A stretch of DNA of 64,000 nucleotides from Stutzerimonas azotifigens DSM 17556 (GTDB lineage: Bacteria; Pseudomonadota; Gammaproteobacteria; Pseudomonadales; Pseudomonadaceae): assembly GCF_000425625.1 (NCBI RefSeq), contig NZ_AUDU01000044.1:1-64000 (forward strand), in the 5' to 3' direction. Positions 39,290 to 48,490 of this stretch are shown in pieces. Each line of letters starts with the position of its first letter. Positions within the stretch are counted from its first letter, which is position 1. A program made the position numbers and the translations under genes. Below the pieces are notes generated by a model. That model saw only the letters and a program-made list of their open reading frames with translations, was not told the DNA's origin and did not search any database.

Positions 39290-41553
39290 CAGAAATCGAC
39301 CGTGGCGCTGAGCGAGAGGGTGCGGGGAGCGCCGAGGACGAGGTAGTTTTCATTGGCGTAGCCGCCAACCGATGCCCAGTAGTCGCGACCGGTGACATTA
39401 TCCAGACGGGCCCGCAGGGTCACGTCGCGGTTCTCGATGGTCATGCGATAGCGTGCGCCGAGATCAAGGCGGGTCCAGGATGGAATCTCCCGATTGTTGG
39501 AGATATCGGCATACTGGCTGCTGGTATAGACGACCCGGCTGGTCAGGGTCAGACCATCAAGCCCCGGCACGTCCCATTCGCCTCCGACATTGGCCTGGGT
39601 GCGAGGCACGCCGATGGCGTGGTTACCGTCGTAGTCGCCATTGTCAGTGTCCTGCAGTTCTGTATCGAGCAGGGTTACGCCGCCCAGCAGGCGCACACCG
39701 TAGATCGGTTCGCCGAACACCGACAGCTCGATGCCCTGATTGAGTTGGTCGCCGCCTTCCCTGAAGGCTCCATCTGCTACAGTCCCGATTGGTCGTTCGG
39801 TACGGAAAACGGCCAAGCTGCCGCCTAGGTTGATGCCGTCATACTTCAAGCCGATTTCGGTCTGCTTGGCGATGTGGGGCGCGAGCGTCTGGCCGGCGTT
39901 GCTAACCGGCTCGGTTGTCCCATCAGGACGTGTAGTGGTCCAGGGTGCAGTGTCGCCTTTGGCGAGACCTTCGATGTAATTGGCATAGACCGATATGTCG
40001 TCGGTCAGTTTGTAGAGCACGCCACCAACCGGAGTGGTTTCGTAGCGATTGATCCGAGACTCGCGCTCTCCGGTCGCCGCAGCATAGTTCTTGGTCTCGA
40101 TTCCTTGCCGGCGGGCACCGAGAGTCACGAGCAGCCGGTCATCGAAGAAGCCGAGGGTATCCGCGATGGCCAGGCTTTGTGTGTGGGTGCGGCCAATGAC
40201 GTTTGGATCGGACATGGCCCCACCGCTACTAATAATCGGAGGCAGGGAGACGTCGATCGGGTCGTAGAGATCGCCAGTGAATGTATCGGACATTGCCCAG
40301 GCGTTGCGTTCTTTCAGAGCGAACATGGCCGCTGATGCCACCCATTGATGACTGATTTCACCAGTAAAAAACGATCCGCGCAGGCCCATTTCGCCGGTAG
40401 CGACCTCTTCTTTTCGCCTGTTATCGAAGCGATACGATGTGGTGTCGCCCGCAGCCGTATAGCGTGGACCGGCAAGACGGTTCTTTTCTTCCCCCTCACG
40501 CATGCCCGCCGCCAGCCAGCCGGTTATAGAGTCCGAGAAGTCGTATTCAGCGCGGAAGGTGCCGAAGGTCTGCTTCTCCTTCGAATACGTCCAGGGCTGG
40601 GCGAAGTTGTCATCAGCGTCCGGGGTCCTCGGAATGCTTGCGTCCGCAAGTGGCGTCACGCTCGGGCGTGGGGTGTCGAGGAAGTGGTACTGATGGCCGA
40701 TATCGGCGGACAGGCGGAAATTATCGCCCTGATAGTCCAGGCCCAGGGCGAACATATCGAGCGTGCGGCTCTCGTCATCAATCGTAGTATCGCCGTCATG
40801 CTTGGCTGCATTCAGGCGCACACCGAAGCGGTTTTTCTCTCCGAAGCGGCGGCCAATGTCGGCTGCCGCGATGCCCTGTCCGCCGTTCTCAGCACCTATG
40901 GTCAAGCGGGTCAGCGGTTCGTTGGGCGCTCGCTTGGGCAGCAGGTTGATCATGCCGCCCACACCGGTTCCCCCCGGCGCCGCGCCGTTGAGGAAGGCAC
41001 TGGCGCCACGGAAGACCTCGGCGCGTTCGATGAACTCGGCGGCCACGTACTGGCGCGGCAGCAGGCCGTACAGGCCGTTGTAGGAAATGTCGTCAGAGAA
41101 CAGGCGGAAACCTCGCACCATATATAGCTCCTGCATGTTGCCGAAGCCGCGGGATACGCGTACCGATGGGTCGTTCTGCACGATGTCCGACACGCTGCGT
41201 GCCTGCTGATCCTGAATCAGTTGCGAGGTATAGGCTGTCGAGGTGAACGGCGTATCCATATAGTCCTGGTTGCCGAGGATGCCTACCCGGCCGCCGCGCG
41301 CCACCTGCTCGCCGGCATAGGGCTCGGTCAGGCCGCCGGCCGAGGCGTCGGCGCTGGCGACGATCTCGGTTTCGGGCAGTTCGAGCGGCTCGCTGCGCGG
41401 GCTGGCCTGTCCTTCGGCCGCTTGCACCTCGTCCGAGGGCTGGGTTGCGGATTGCTGCGCCATGGCCGGGGCGCCGGCGAAGCTGGCGACAAGGCAGGCG
41501 GGCAGCAGGGCGGAGACGGCACCTGTTTGGAGCGGGCGGCGAAGGATGGGCAT
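39289..41553 (-). CDS. TonB-dependent siderophore receptor
   Basis: The 754-residue outer-membrane receptor has a signal peptide (about 1-32), a plug domain (about 100-220, with V-S-D-I-V-Q-N-D-P-S-V and M-V-R-G-F) and a 22-strand barrel ending in the aromatic residue F after S-A-T-V-D. It would import a ferric siderophore, of unknown type, using TonB energy. A Fur box lies about 80 bp upstream. Base composition is visibly less GC-rich than in flanking genes across much of the barrel (about 39.5-41.2 kb), which suggests foreign origin or immunity-driven exchange. Confidence 0.92.
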   Translation of the reverse strand: MPILRRPLQTGAVSALLPACLVASFAGAPAMAQQSATQPSDEVQAAEGQASPRSEPLELPETEIVASADASAGGLTEPYAGEQVARGGRVGILGNQDYMDTPFTSTAYTSQLIQDQQARSVSDIVQNDPSVRVSRGFGNMQELYMVRGFRLFSDDISYNGLYGLLPRQYVAAEFIERAEVFRGASAFLNGAAPGGTGVGGMINLLPKRAPNEPLTRLTIGAENGGQGIAAADIGRRFGEKNRFGVRLNAAKHDGDTTIDDESRTLDMFALGLDYQGDNFRLSADIGHQYHFLDTPRPSVTPLADASIPRTPDADDNFAQPWTYSKEKQTFGTFRAEYDFSDSITGWLAAGMREGEEKNRLAGPRYTAAGDTTSYRFDNRRKEEVATGEMGLRGSFFTGEISHQWVASAAMFALKERNAWAMSDTFTGDLYDPIDVSLPPIISSGGAMSDPNVIGRTHTQSLAIADTLGFFDDRLLVTLGARRQGIETKNYAAATGERESRINRYETTPVGGVLYKLTDDISVYANYIEGLAKGDTAPWTTTRPDGTTEPVSNAGQTLAPHIAKQTEIGLKYDGINLGGSLAVFRTERPIGTVADGAFREGGDQLNQGIELSVFGEPIYGVRLLGGVTLLDTELQDTDNGDYDGNHAIGVPRTQANVGGEWDVPGLDGLTLTSRVVYTSSQYADISNNREIPSWTRLDLGARYRMTIENRDVTLRARLDNVTGRDYWASVGGYANENYLVLGAPRTLSLSATVDF

Positions 41554-41633
41554 GGGTGGCCTGACAGGGTCTGTGATTGTTCGGGAAGTCGCCGAATGAG
41601 GACCGGCGAATCGTTCAAAAGCGGCAAGAATAG

Positions 41634-41652
41634 CTTAATGATAATAATTCGC
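41634..41652. promoter_or_regulatory. Fur box upstream of the TonB receptor
   Basis: CTTAATGATAATAATTCGC matches the 19-bp Fur consensus at 14 positions by my alignment, including an uninterrupted TAATGATAAT core. It lies in the only strongly AT-rich patch of the 41554-41825 gap, between the receptor gene and the YCII-sigma pair. Confidence 0.75.
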
Positions 41653-41825
41653 AAGACGAATGGCGCCGGTGCCCTGAAATTGCGCTCTTCGGGGAGCCGG
41701 ACGGCACTGTGATGCCAACGACGCAACGCCTTTCGAGCATCGCTTCACGGCATTCGTCGTCGCTCGCCGCACGTTCGCCATCCGGCTGCTAGCTTTTCAC
41801 TCTCGCCGGCAGATGGAGAGCGCCC

Positions 41826-42182
41826 ATGAAATACCTGTGTCTGATCTATTACCCCGAAGCTGCCGTCGACGGCATGACCGACGCCCAGTGGCAGGCCCTG
41901 GTCGACCGCTGCCTGACCTACGGCGAAGGCCTGCGCGCCAGCGGCCACATGCTCGGTGGCGAGCCGCTGCGGCCAGTGGCCGAGACCCGCACGGTGCAGG
42001 TGCGCGACGGCGCGATGACGGTGACCGATGGCCCCTTCGCCGAGACTCGCGAGCAGCTCGCCGGCTTCTACCTGATCGAAGCCGCCGACATGGACGAGGC
42101 GACGGCCATCGCCGCGCGCATCCCGCCCGCGCCGCTCGGGCACATCGAAGTGCGCCCGGTACGCCAGCTGCCCGAGCGCTGA
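41826..42182 (+). CDS. YCII-family (DGPF) protein partnered with ECF42
   Basis: A 118-residue protein with K-Y-L-C-L-I-Y-Y-P at the N-terminus and the D-G-P-F-A-E-T-R-E signature that gives DGPF proteins their name (about residue 65). The stop overlaps the sigma-factor start (TGATG). Conserved partners of ECF42 sigma factors; the biochemical role is not settled. Confidence 0.9.
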   Translation: MKYLCLIYYPEAAVDGMTDAQWQALVDRCLTYGEGLRASGHMLGGEPLRPVAETRTVQVRDGAMTVTDGPFAETREQLAGFYLIEAADMDEATAIAARIPPAPLGHIEVRPVRQLPER

Positions 42183-43420
42183 TGGCGGCGGTCACGCCGG
42201 CGGACATCGAGCAGCTGTACCGCCAGGAATCGCGCCGCGTGCTGGCCACGCTGATCCGCCTGCTGGGCGACTTCGAGCGCGCCGAGGAGGCGCTGCAGGA
42301 GGCCTTCACCGCGGCGTTGCGCCAGTGGCCGGAGCAGGGCCTGCCGGCCAATCCGCGCGCCTGGCTGGTCTCCGCCGGCCGCTTCAAGGCGATCGACGCG
42401 CTGCGCCGGCGCGCGCGCTTCGACGCCTCGCTGGCGCAGCTGGCCGACAGCCTCGCCACGGAGGCCGAGGGTTCGCCCGAGGAGGTCGAGGAGATGGAAG
42501 ACGACCGTCTGCGCCTGATCTTCACCTGCTGCCACCCGCAGTTGCCGGCCGCCGCCCAGGTGCCGCTGACCCTGCGCGAGGTCTGCGGGCTGACCACCGA
42601 GGAGATCGCCCGCGCCTACTTCGCCGGCCCGGCGACCATCGCCCAGCGCATCGTGCGCGCCAAGCAGCGCATCCGCGAGCGGGCGATCCCCTACCAGGTG
42701 CCGGCGCGCGAGCAGCTGCCCGAGCGCCTGGACAGCGTGCTGCGGGTCATCTACCTGGTGTTCAACGAGGGCTACGCGGCTTCGGCCGGCGAGCGCGTGA
42801 CCCGCGCCGACCTCAGTGCCGAGGCCATCCGCCTCGGCCGCCTGCTGCTCGAGCTGCTGCCGGACCCCGAGGTCATGGGCCTGCTGGCGCTGATGCTGCT
42901 GACCGAGGCGCGCCGCGAGACCCGCACCGATGCCGAGGGCGCGCTGGTGCTGCTGGAGGACCAGGACCGCGCCCGCTGGAACCACGCGCTGATCGTCGAG
43001 GGCGGCGCGCTGGTGGAGCGGGCGCTGGCCTCGCGTCGCTTCGGCCCCTACAGCCTGCAGGCGGCGATCGCGGCGGTGCACGCCGAGGCCGCCTGCGCCG
43101 CGGATACCGACTGGGCGCAGATCGTCGCGCTCTACGACCTGCTGCTGCGCCTGGCCCCGTCGCCGGTGATCGAACTCAACCGTGCAGTGGCGGTGGCCAT
43201 GCTGCGCGGACCGCAGGCCGGGCTGGCGCTGGTCGACGGCCTGCTGGCGCGCGGCGAACTCGGCGACTACCACCTGGCCCACGCCGCCCGCGCCGACTTC
43301 CAGCGCCGCCTGGGCCGCCACGACGCCGCGCGCGCCACCTATCGCCGCGCCCTGGAACTGACCCGGCTGGCCCCCGAGCGGGCCTTTCTGCAACGCCGGC
43401 TGGGCGAGCTGGGCGGCTAG
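42182..43420 (+). CDS. ECF42-type RNA polymerase sigma factor
   Basis: The 412-residue sigma factor has region 2 (about 12-85, with R-L-L-G-D-F-E-R-A-E-E-A-L-Q-E-A-F), region 4 (about 115-165, with L-T-T-E-E-I-A-R-A-Y) and a C-terminal extension of about 230 residues with TPR-like helices. The extension and the linked DGPF gene define the ECF42 group. No anti-sigma gene is present; in this group the extension is thought to control activity. Likely targets are genes with the same promoter, perhaps including the YCII-SnoaL pair at 37 kb. Confidence 0.9.
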   Translation: MAAVTPADIEQLYRQESRRVLATLIRLLGDFERAEEALQEAFTAALRQWPEQGLPANPRAWLVSAGRFKAIDALRRRARFDASLAQLADSLATEAEGSPEEVEEMEDDRLRLIFTCCHPQLPAAAQVPLTLREVCGLTTEEIARAYFAGPATIAQRIVRAKQRIRERAIPYQVPAREQLPERLDSVLRVIYLVFNEGYAASAGERVTRADLSAEAIRLGRLLLELLPDPEVMGLLALMLLTEARRETRTDAEGALVLLEDQDRARWNHALIVEGGALVERALASRRFGPYSLQAAIAAVHAEAACAADTDWAQIVALYDLLLRLAPSPVIELNRAVAVAMLRGPQAGLALVDGLLARGELGDYHLAHAARADFQRRLGRHDAARATYRRALELTRLAPERAFLQRRLGELGG

Positions 43421-43900
43421 CGGCGTCGGGTGAGACAGGCCTCGTGGGAGCAACGGTCTTGACCGTGAACGAGCCCCTTCCATCATTCGCGGTCAAGGCC
43501 GCTCCCACGCAGACGTAGGGTGGAAAACCGCGAAGCGTTTTCCACCGTGGCCGCGGTGGCGCCCCGTTGATCATGGTGAAGTCGGCAACGGCCCGACCGG
43601 ACGCGTGGATGAGGCTTCGCCGTCATCCACCCTGCACGCTCGCTTGCTGTTGTAGAGGCCCGACCTCGGGGCGATCAGCCTTGTGTGGGGTCTTGACCGC
43701 GATCGGTTGGATGTCGCGGTCACGCCGGGCTTTTCCCTTCTCCCTCCGGGAGAAGGTGGCCCGCAGGGACGGATGAGGGGGCTCCACGGGATACATGGCG
43801 CAGCGCGCACCTGCCGCCGGGCCGATGCCACGTGCGTGGCCGGGGTTCGGTCCCCGGGCCCGGCGGTCGTTTATGATGCGTCCTCGACCCGAGGACCCTT
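43421..43900. repeat. Three adjacent palindromic elements
   Basis: No gene is supported. At 43443-43509, CGTGGGAGCaacGGTCTTGACCG faces CGGTCAAGGcCGCTCCCACG. At 43515-43546 there is a GTAGGGTGGAAAA/TTTTCCACC arm. At 43735-43779 there is an inverted-orientation copy of the CCCTCATCC...GAGAAGGG element. The rest holds the LacI-gene upstream region. Confidence 0.75.
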
Positions 43901-44911
43901 ATGCCTGACAAGAAGATCACCATCAAAGACGTCGCCCGCCTGGCCGGTGCCGGGGTCGGTACCGTGTCCCGCGTGCTGTCGGGCACCGGCTATGTCGGCG
44001 AGGAAACCCGCGAGCGGGTGATGCGGGCGATCGCCGAGCTGAACTACCGCCCCGACGAGATGGCGCGCAACCTGCGCCGCGGCGAGACGCGCACGGTCGG
44101 GGTGATCCTGCCGGACATGGCCAACCCGCTGTTCGCCCGGATCATCAGCCGCACCGAAGAGAAGCTGCGCCAGCAGGGCTACTCGGCGCTGCTCACCAGC
44201 TCCTTCAGCAACCCGACGCTGGAGGTGGAGCTGTTCCAGAGCCTGGCCAGCCGCAGGGTGGACGGGCTGGTGGTGGTGCCCTGTTCCGAGGACGACCCGG
44301 CCATGACCGAGCTGCTGGCGAACTGGGGCAAGCCAGTGGTCATCATGGACCGCTACATGCTCGGCGACGCCCCGCGGGTGGGGCACGTGCAGACCGACCA
44401 TGAAATGGGCATGCGCCAGGCGGTGGATACCCTGGCGGCGCGCAACCACCGCACCGTGATGCTGTTCTACCTCGACATGACCCGCCCGGGCCTGGAGCGC
44501 CGGCGCGGCTTCCTCGAAGCCGTCGAGCGCCATCAGGGGCGCCTGCAGGCCGAACTGGAGTGCGGCCACGAGCGCCCGGATTCGGGTTACCAGGTGCTGA
44601 AGAACCGGCTCGAACGCGAGCCGCTGCCGGATGCCCTGGTGGTCGGCCACAACCGGATGCTGCCGGGCGTGCTGCGGGCTCTGCGCGAGCGCGGCGTGGA
44701 GGTCGGCCGGGACATTTCGCTGATCTGCTGCGACGAGACCGAACTCACCGAGTTCTACTCGCCGCCGATCTCGGTGATCCGGCGCGACCTGGGCCTGATC
44801 GGCGAAGCCGCCTACGATGTCTTCATGCGCCTCAACAGCGGCGACCGCGAGCGGCGCTGCGTGGTGCTGCCCACCGAGTTCGTCGAGACGGCCAGCGTGC
44901 GCCAACTCTGA
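43901..44911 (+). CDS. LacI-family transcriptional regulator
   Basis: The 336-residue regulator has a LacI helix-turn-helix (T-I-K-D-V-A-R-L-A-G-A-G-V-G-T-V-S-R-V-L-S) at residues 7-27, the hinge R-P-D-E-M-A-R-N-L-R-R, and a periplasmic-binding-like sugar domain. It faces the TRAP/dehydratase operon across a terminator and is the obvious local regulator. A LacI-type operator lies upstream of that operon at 50918-50931. The effector is presumably a sugar acid or its dehydration product. Confidence 0.92.
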   Translation: MPDKKITIKDVARLAGAGVGTVSRVLSGTGYVGEETRERVMRAIAELNYRPDEMARNLRRGETRTVGVILPDMANPLFARIISRTEEKLRQQGYSALLTSSFSNPTLEVELFQSLASRRVDGLVVVPCSEDDPAMTELLANWGKPVVIMDRYMLGDAPRVGHVQTDHEMGMRQAVDTLAARNHRTVMLFYLDMTRPGLERRRGFLEAVERHQGRLQAELECGHERPDSGYQVLKNRLEREPLPDALVVGHNRMLPGVLRALRERGVEVGRDISLICCDETELTEFYSPPISVIRRDLGLIGEAAYDVFMRLNSGDRERRCVVLPTEFVETASVRQL

Positions 44912-45103
44912 AGGCCAAGAACGCGGGCGGCGTGGCGGATCGCCGCCAGGGGCGCCTCCCACAATGGTCCGTGTCGAGATGCGAGGCGCCGGACCATGAG
45001 GCGGCACGGCGTTCGCCCGTCGCCCCCGCAGGCCGGGGTCCAGTTGGCTTGCGCGGTGACAGGCGCTGCTTTGAAGAAGGGGCGGACCACGCTGCCGGCC
45101 GAG

Positions 45104-45125
45104 TTCGCGAGCAAGCTCGCTCCTA
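45104..45125. repeat. REP hairpin GCGAGCaaGCTCGC
   Basis: A perfect 6-bp stem with a 2-base loop inside TTCGCGAGCAAGCTCGCTCC, the same family as at 367-451 and near 28369. It lies in the 44912-45267 gap, which otherwise holds only the terminator and one degenerate composite-repeat fragment near 44940. Confidence 0.65.
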
Positions 45126-45155
45126 CGCTGCTGAGGAGCAGAGACTACGGACATA

Positions 45156-45191
45156 AAAAGGCCGATGCCAGAGATCCGGCATCGGCCTTTT
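45156..45191. terminator. Bidirectional Rho-independent terminator
   Basis: AAAAGGCCGATGCC (45156-45169) pairs perfectly with GGCATCGGCCTTTT (45178-45191) across an 8-base loop. A-run and T-run ends serve both strands, separating the LacI gene from the convergent TRAP operon. Confidence 0.92.
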
Positions 45192-45267
45192 ACGTTCAGG
45201 CAAGCCCGGTATAGCCCAGAAGCTTAACGGCGTTACAGCAGGTGGCGGGCCATTGCGCAGCCGTTGA

Positions 45268-46245
45268 TCACTGCTTCATTTCCGGCGGCAGCAGCTTGTC
45301 CGGAATGTCGATGCCGCGCTCGCGGTAGTAGCGCACGGCGCCTGGGTGCAGCGGCAGGAAGTCGTTCTTCAGCACGTTCTCCGCCAGCGTCTCCTTGGCC
45401 GAGGCGTGGGTGTTGACCATCTCGTCGGGGTGCTCGAGTACTGCCTTGGTGATCTCGTAGACCAGGTCCTCCGGCATCTCGTGGTCGACGATGACGAAGT
45501 TCCACATGCCCAGGGTCTTGATCGGCACCTTCAGCGACTGGTAGGTCCCGGCCGGGATCTCGGTGATGCTGGCGTAGGGCAGCTTGGGCAGCAACTGGTC
45601 GATCTGCTCCTGGCTGAAGGAGAAGACGGTCGCCGGCACCTGCGCTTCCAGTTCGCTGAATGCCGAGGTGGGCAGGCCCGCCGCCGTGGCCACCGCGTCC
45701 AGGCGGCCGTCGGCCAGTTGGGAGGCCTGGTCGCCTAGCGGGCCGTTGCGCTCTGTCACCTCGATGCCGAGGATGTCGAGCCAGCGTTTCCAGTAGGACC
45801 CGGTGCCGCCCTTCGGCCCGGTGCCCAGCACCTTGCCGTCCAGGTCGCTCACCGACTTGATGCCGGTGCGCTCGAGCGCCGCCACCTGGAAGGCCGTGTT
45901 GTACATCGGCAGCACGGCGCGCATGTTCTCGTAGCGGGTGCCCGGGTGCAGGTCCAGCTCACCGGTCCAGGCCTCGTAGGCCGGGCCCATGGTGGACATG
46001 GCGATGTCGATGCGGCCCTTGTGCAGCAGCACCAGGTTCTGGTTCGGGCCCTGGGTCTGCTGGGTGGAGGCCGGCACGCCGACGTGGCGGCTGATGACGC
46101 CGGCCACGCCCTGGCCGTAGATGCCGTAGACGGCCCCGGGCGAACCGGTGCCGATGACCAGCGTCTGCGGCCAGTCGGCACGGTCGGCGGCGTGGGCCTG
46201 GGCCGCCAGGGCGAGGGTGAGGGTGGCGATCGCTGTCTTGATCAT
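45268..46245 (-). CDS. TAXI-type TRAP transporter solute-binding protein
   Basis: The 325-residue periplasmic binding protein has a signal peptide (about 1-23, A-H-A-A-D) and TAXI-family motifs: I-G-T-G-S-P-G-A-V-Y, the glycine loop L-G-T-G-P-K-G-G-T-G-S and the C-terminal L-H-P-G-A-V-R-Y-Y segment. It captures the substrate for the membrane component encoded just upstream (30 bp between the genes). TAXI systems usually carry small carboxylates or amino acids; linkage to sugar-acid dehydratases suggests an acid sugar. Confidence 0.9.
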   Translation of the reverse strand: MIKTAIATLTLALAAQAHAADRADWPQTLVIGTGSPGAVYGIYGQGVAGVISRHVGVPASTQQTQGPNQNLVLLHKGRIDIAMSTMGPAYEAWTGELDLHPGTRYENMRAVLPMYNTAFQVAALERTGIKSVSDLDGKVLGTGPKGGTGSYWKRWLDILGIEVTERNGPLGDQASQLADGRLDAVATAAGLPTSAFSELEAQVPATVFSFSQEQIDQLLPKLPYASITEIPAGTYQSLKVPIKTLGMWNFVIVDHEMPEDLVYEITKAVLEHPDEMVNTHASAKETLAENVLKNDFLPLHPGAVRYYRERGIDIPDKLLPPEMKQ

Positions 46246-46274
46246 GGAGTTACCTTCCTTCTTGTTGTTATGGG

Positions 46275-48410
46275 TCAGTGGAGTTGGGGCCGGGCGGACG
46301 CCGACGCCGGCCGCGCGAAGCGCCAGGCCAGCAGGGTGCCGCCGAGGATGAAGCCGGCCAGGTCGGTGTAGAGCCCGCCATCGAACAGGCACATCGAGGC
46401 GACCACCGCCAGTACGCGCAGCAGCGGATTGAGCCGGCCCTTGAACCAGCCCTCGCTGGCGATGGCCAGGCCGCAAATGCCCAGCGACGCGGTGACCAGC
46501 ACGTGGACGATGGCCAGCGGTTCGCCGCGCAGCAGGATCTCGCTGTGGTAGACGAACAGGAACGGCACGATGTACGCGGCGATGCCATAGCGCATGGCCT
46601 TGAACGAGGTGGTCCAGGGGTTGGCCTGCGCCAGCGCGGCGCCGGCGAAGCCGGACAGGGCGATGGGCGGGGTGATGGTGGAAATCACCGCGTAGTAGAA
46701 GACGAAGAAGTGCGCCGACAGCGCGTCGACCCCCATCTTCTGCAGGCTGGGCGCCACCACGCTGGCGGCGATCGCGTAGGCGGCCGTGGTCGGCATGCCC
46801 ATGCCGAGGATCAGCGCCACCAGCATGGCGAAGAACAGCGCGAAGAACTCGCTCTGGCCGGCCATGCCGAGCAGCAGCGCGGAGAAGCGGCCGCCGAGGC
46901 CGGTGAGCCCGATCACGCCGACGATGATCCCGGCGCAGGCGCACACCGCCGCCAGCTGCAGCGACTGCCGGCTGGCGCCTTCGAGCGCGGCCAGAATGTC
47001 GCGCCCGGTCTCCTTCAGCGCGCCACCCAGGCGGACCGGCGAGCGGCCGCTGGCCAGCGCCCCGAGCAGGGCCAGCAGCCCGCCGCCGATGGCCAGCATG
47101 CCATGAGTGTTGGCGGCCGCCGTGGGCAGCAGTACCAGGCTGAGGATGCAGGCCACCAGCGGTACCGCCAGCAGGCGGCTGTCCAGCTCGAAGCGGTTGC
47201 GCAGCAGCACCAGCACGGCCGAGGCGATTCCCCAGGAGCCGGCCGAGATCACCGAGTAGCCGGCGATCAGAAAACACATCAGGATGCCCAGCGGCAGCAG
47301 CATGAAGATGTCGCGCATCATCGGTCGGAAGCGCGGCAGCTCCGAGGCCGGCAGGCCATCGATGCGCTCCTTGATCGCCTCGATGTCGACGTGGGCGTAC
47401 ACCGCCAGGTAGTAGAGGAAGCACGGCAGCAGCGCGGCCAGGGCGATCTGCGTGTAGGGGATGCCGGTCACCTCGGCCATGATGAAGGCGCCGGCGCCCA
47501 TGATCGGCGGCGCCAGCTGGCCGCCGGTGGAGGCGGCTGCCTCGATCGCGCCGGCGCTGCTGCGCGAGTAGCCGATGCGGCGCATCACCGGGATGGTGAA
47601 GGTCCCCGAGGCGACCACGTTGGCCACGCCGCTGCCGCTGATCATGCCGAAGAAAATGCTGCCGAGGATCGCCGCCTTGGCCGGACCGCCGCGCGCGCGG
47701 CCGACCAGGGCGAAGGCGAGGTTCATGAACAGGTCGCCGACCTTCGACACCTGCAGGAAGGCGGCGAAGATCACGAACAGCACGATGTACTGGGCGGCCG
47801 CGGCAGTGGTGATGCCGAAGATCCCTTCCATGCTGTAGAGGAAGGTGGAGAATTCGTCGAAGCCGTAGCCGCGGTGGTACAGCACGCCGGGCAGCCAGGG
47901 GCCGACGATGCCGTAGACGATGAACACCAGGGCCAGCACCGGCAGCGCCAAGCCGGCCGAACGGCGGGCGAACTCGATGACGATCAGGATGCCGATGGCC
48001 GAGACGATCACGTCCCAGGTGGTCATCAGCACCCCGGTGCGCACGATCAGTTCGTCCAGCTGCCACCAGATGTAGGCCGAGCAGCCCAGTGCGGCGAGGC
48101 CGAGCGCCAGGTCCCAGAACGGAATCTTCGAGCCCTTGGCCCGGCCCCAGGTGGCGTAGAGGGACAGCGCGATGGCGGCGCCCAGGTTGACGTGCAGCGC
48201 GCGGAACACCCACTCGTCCATCGGCAGCACGTTCAACACCACCAGGTGGAACGCCGAGTAGAGCACGCAGAGGGCGAAGACCAGGCCGAGCTGCCAGCCG
48301 CTCAGGTGGCGCGCCTTGGCGCCGAAATCGAATTTCTCCGCATCGGCTTCGGCGGCGGCGGTTTCCCGCTCGAGCTGATCGCGTGCCGGATCGGGCTTGT
48401 GTTGATTCAT
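46275..48410 (-). CDS. TRAP transporter fused membrane subunit (4TM + 12TM)
   Basis: The 711-residue membrane protein combines the small DctQ-like and large DctM-like units in one chain, as in TAXI-TRAP systems. About 17 or more hydrophobic helices are visible. The transport core carries G-S-I-F-F-G-M-I-S-G-S-G-V-A-N-V, A-S-T-G-G-Q-L-A-P-P-I-M-G, G-M-G-M-P-T-T-A-A-Y and the S-T-I-T-P-P-I-A-L-S motif. Uptake is driven by Na+ or H+ gradients. ATG 48410 follows GGAGG. Confidence 0.92.
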   Translation of the reverse strand: MNQHKPDPARDQLERETAAAEADAEKFDFGAKARHLSGWQLGLVFALCVLYSAFHLVVLNVLPMDEWVFRALHVNLGAAIALSLYATWGRAKGSKIPFWDLALGLAALGCSAYIWWQLDELIVRTGVLMTTWDVIVSAIGILIVIEFARRSAGLALPVLALVFIVYGIVGPWLPGVLYHRGYGFDEFSTFLYSMEGIFGITTAAAAQYIVLFVIFAAFLQVSKVGDLFMNLAFALVGRARGGPAKAAILGSIFFGMISGSGVANVVASGTFTIPVMRRIGYSRSSAGAIEAAASTGGQLAPPIMGAGAFIMAEVTGIPYTQIALAALLPCFLYYLAVYAHVDIEAIKERIDGLPASELPRFRPMMRDIFMLLPLGILMCFLIAGYSVISAGSWGIASAVLVLLRNRFELDSRLLAVPLVACILSLVLLPTAAANTHGMLAIGGGLLALLGALASGRSPVRLGGALKETGRDILAALEGASRQSLQLAAVCACAGIIVGVIGLTGLGGRFSALLLGMAGQSEFFALFFAMLVALILGMGMPTTAAYAIAASVVAPSLQKMGVDALSAHFFVFYYAVISTITPPIALSGFAGAALAQANPWTTSFKAMRYGIAAYIVPFLFVYHSEILLRGEPLAIVHVLVTASLGICGLAIASEGWFKGRLNPLLRVLAVVASMCLFDGGLYTDLAGFILGGTLLAWRFARPASASARPQLH

Positions 48411-48490
48411 GACGCTTGCCTCCGTTGTTGTTCTTGGAGAGGGCATGTCGCGTGGTGCGGGCCCGGCCGGGATGGCCGGGCCTCGCCGGT

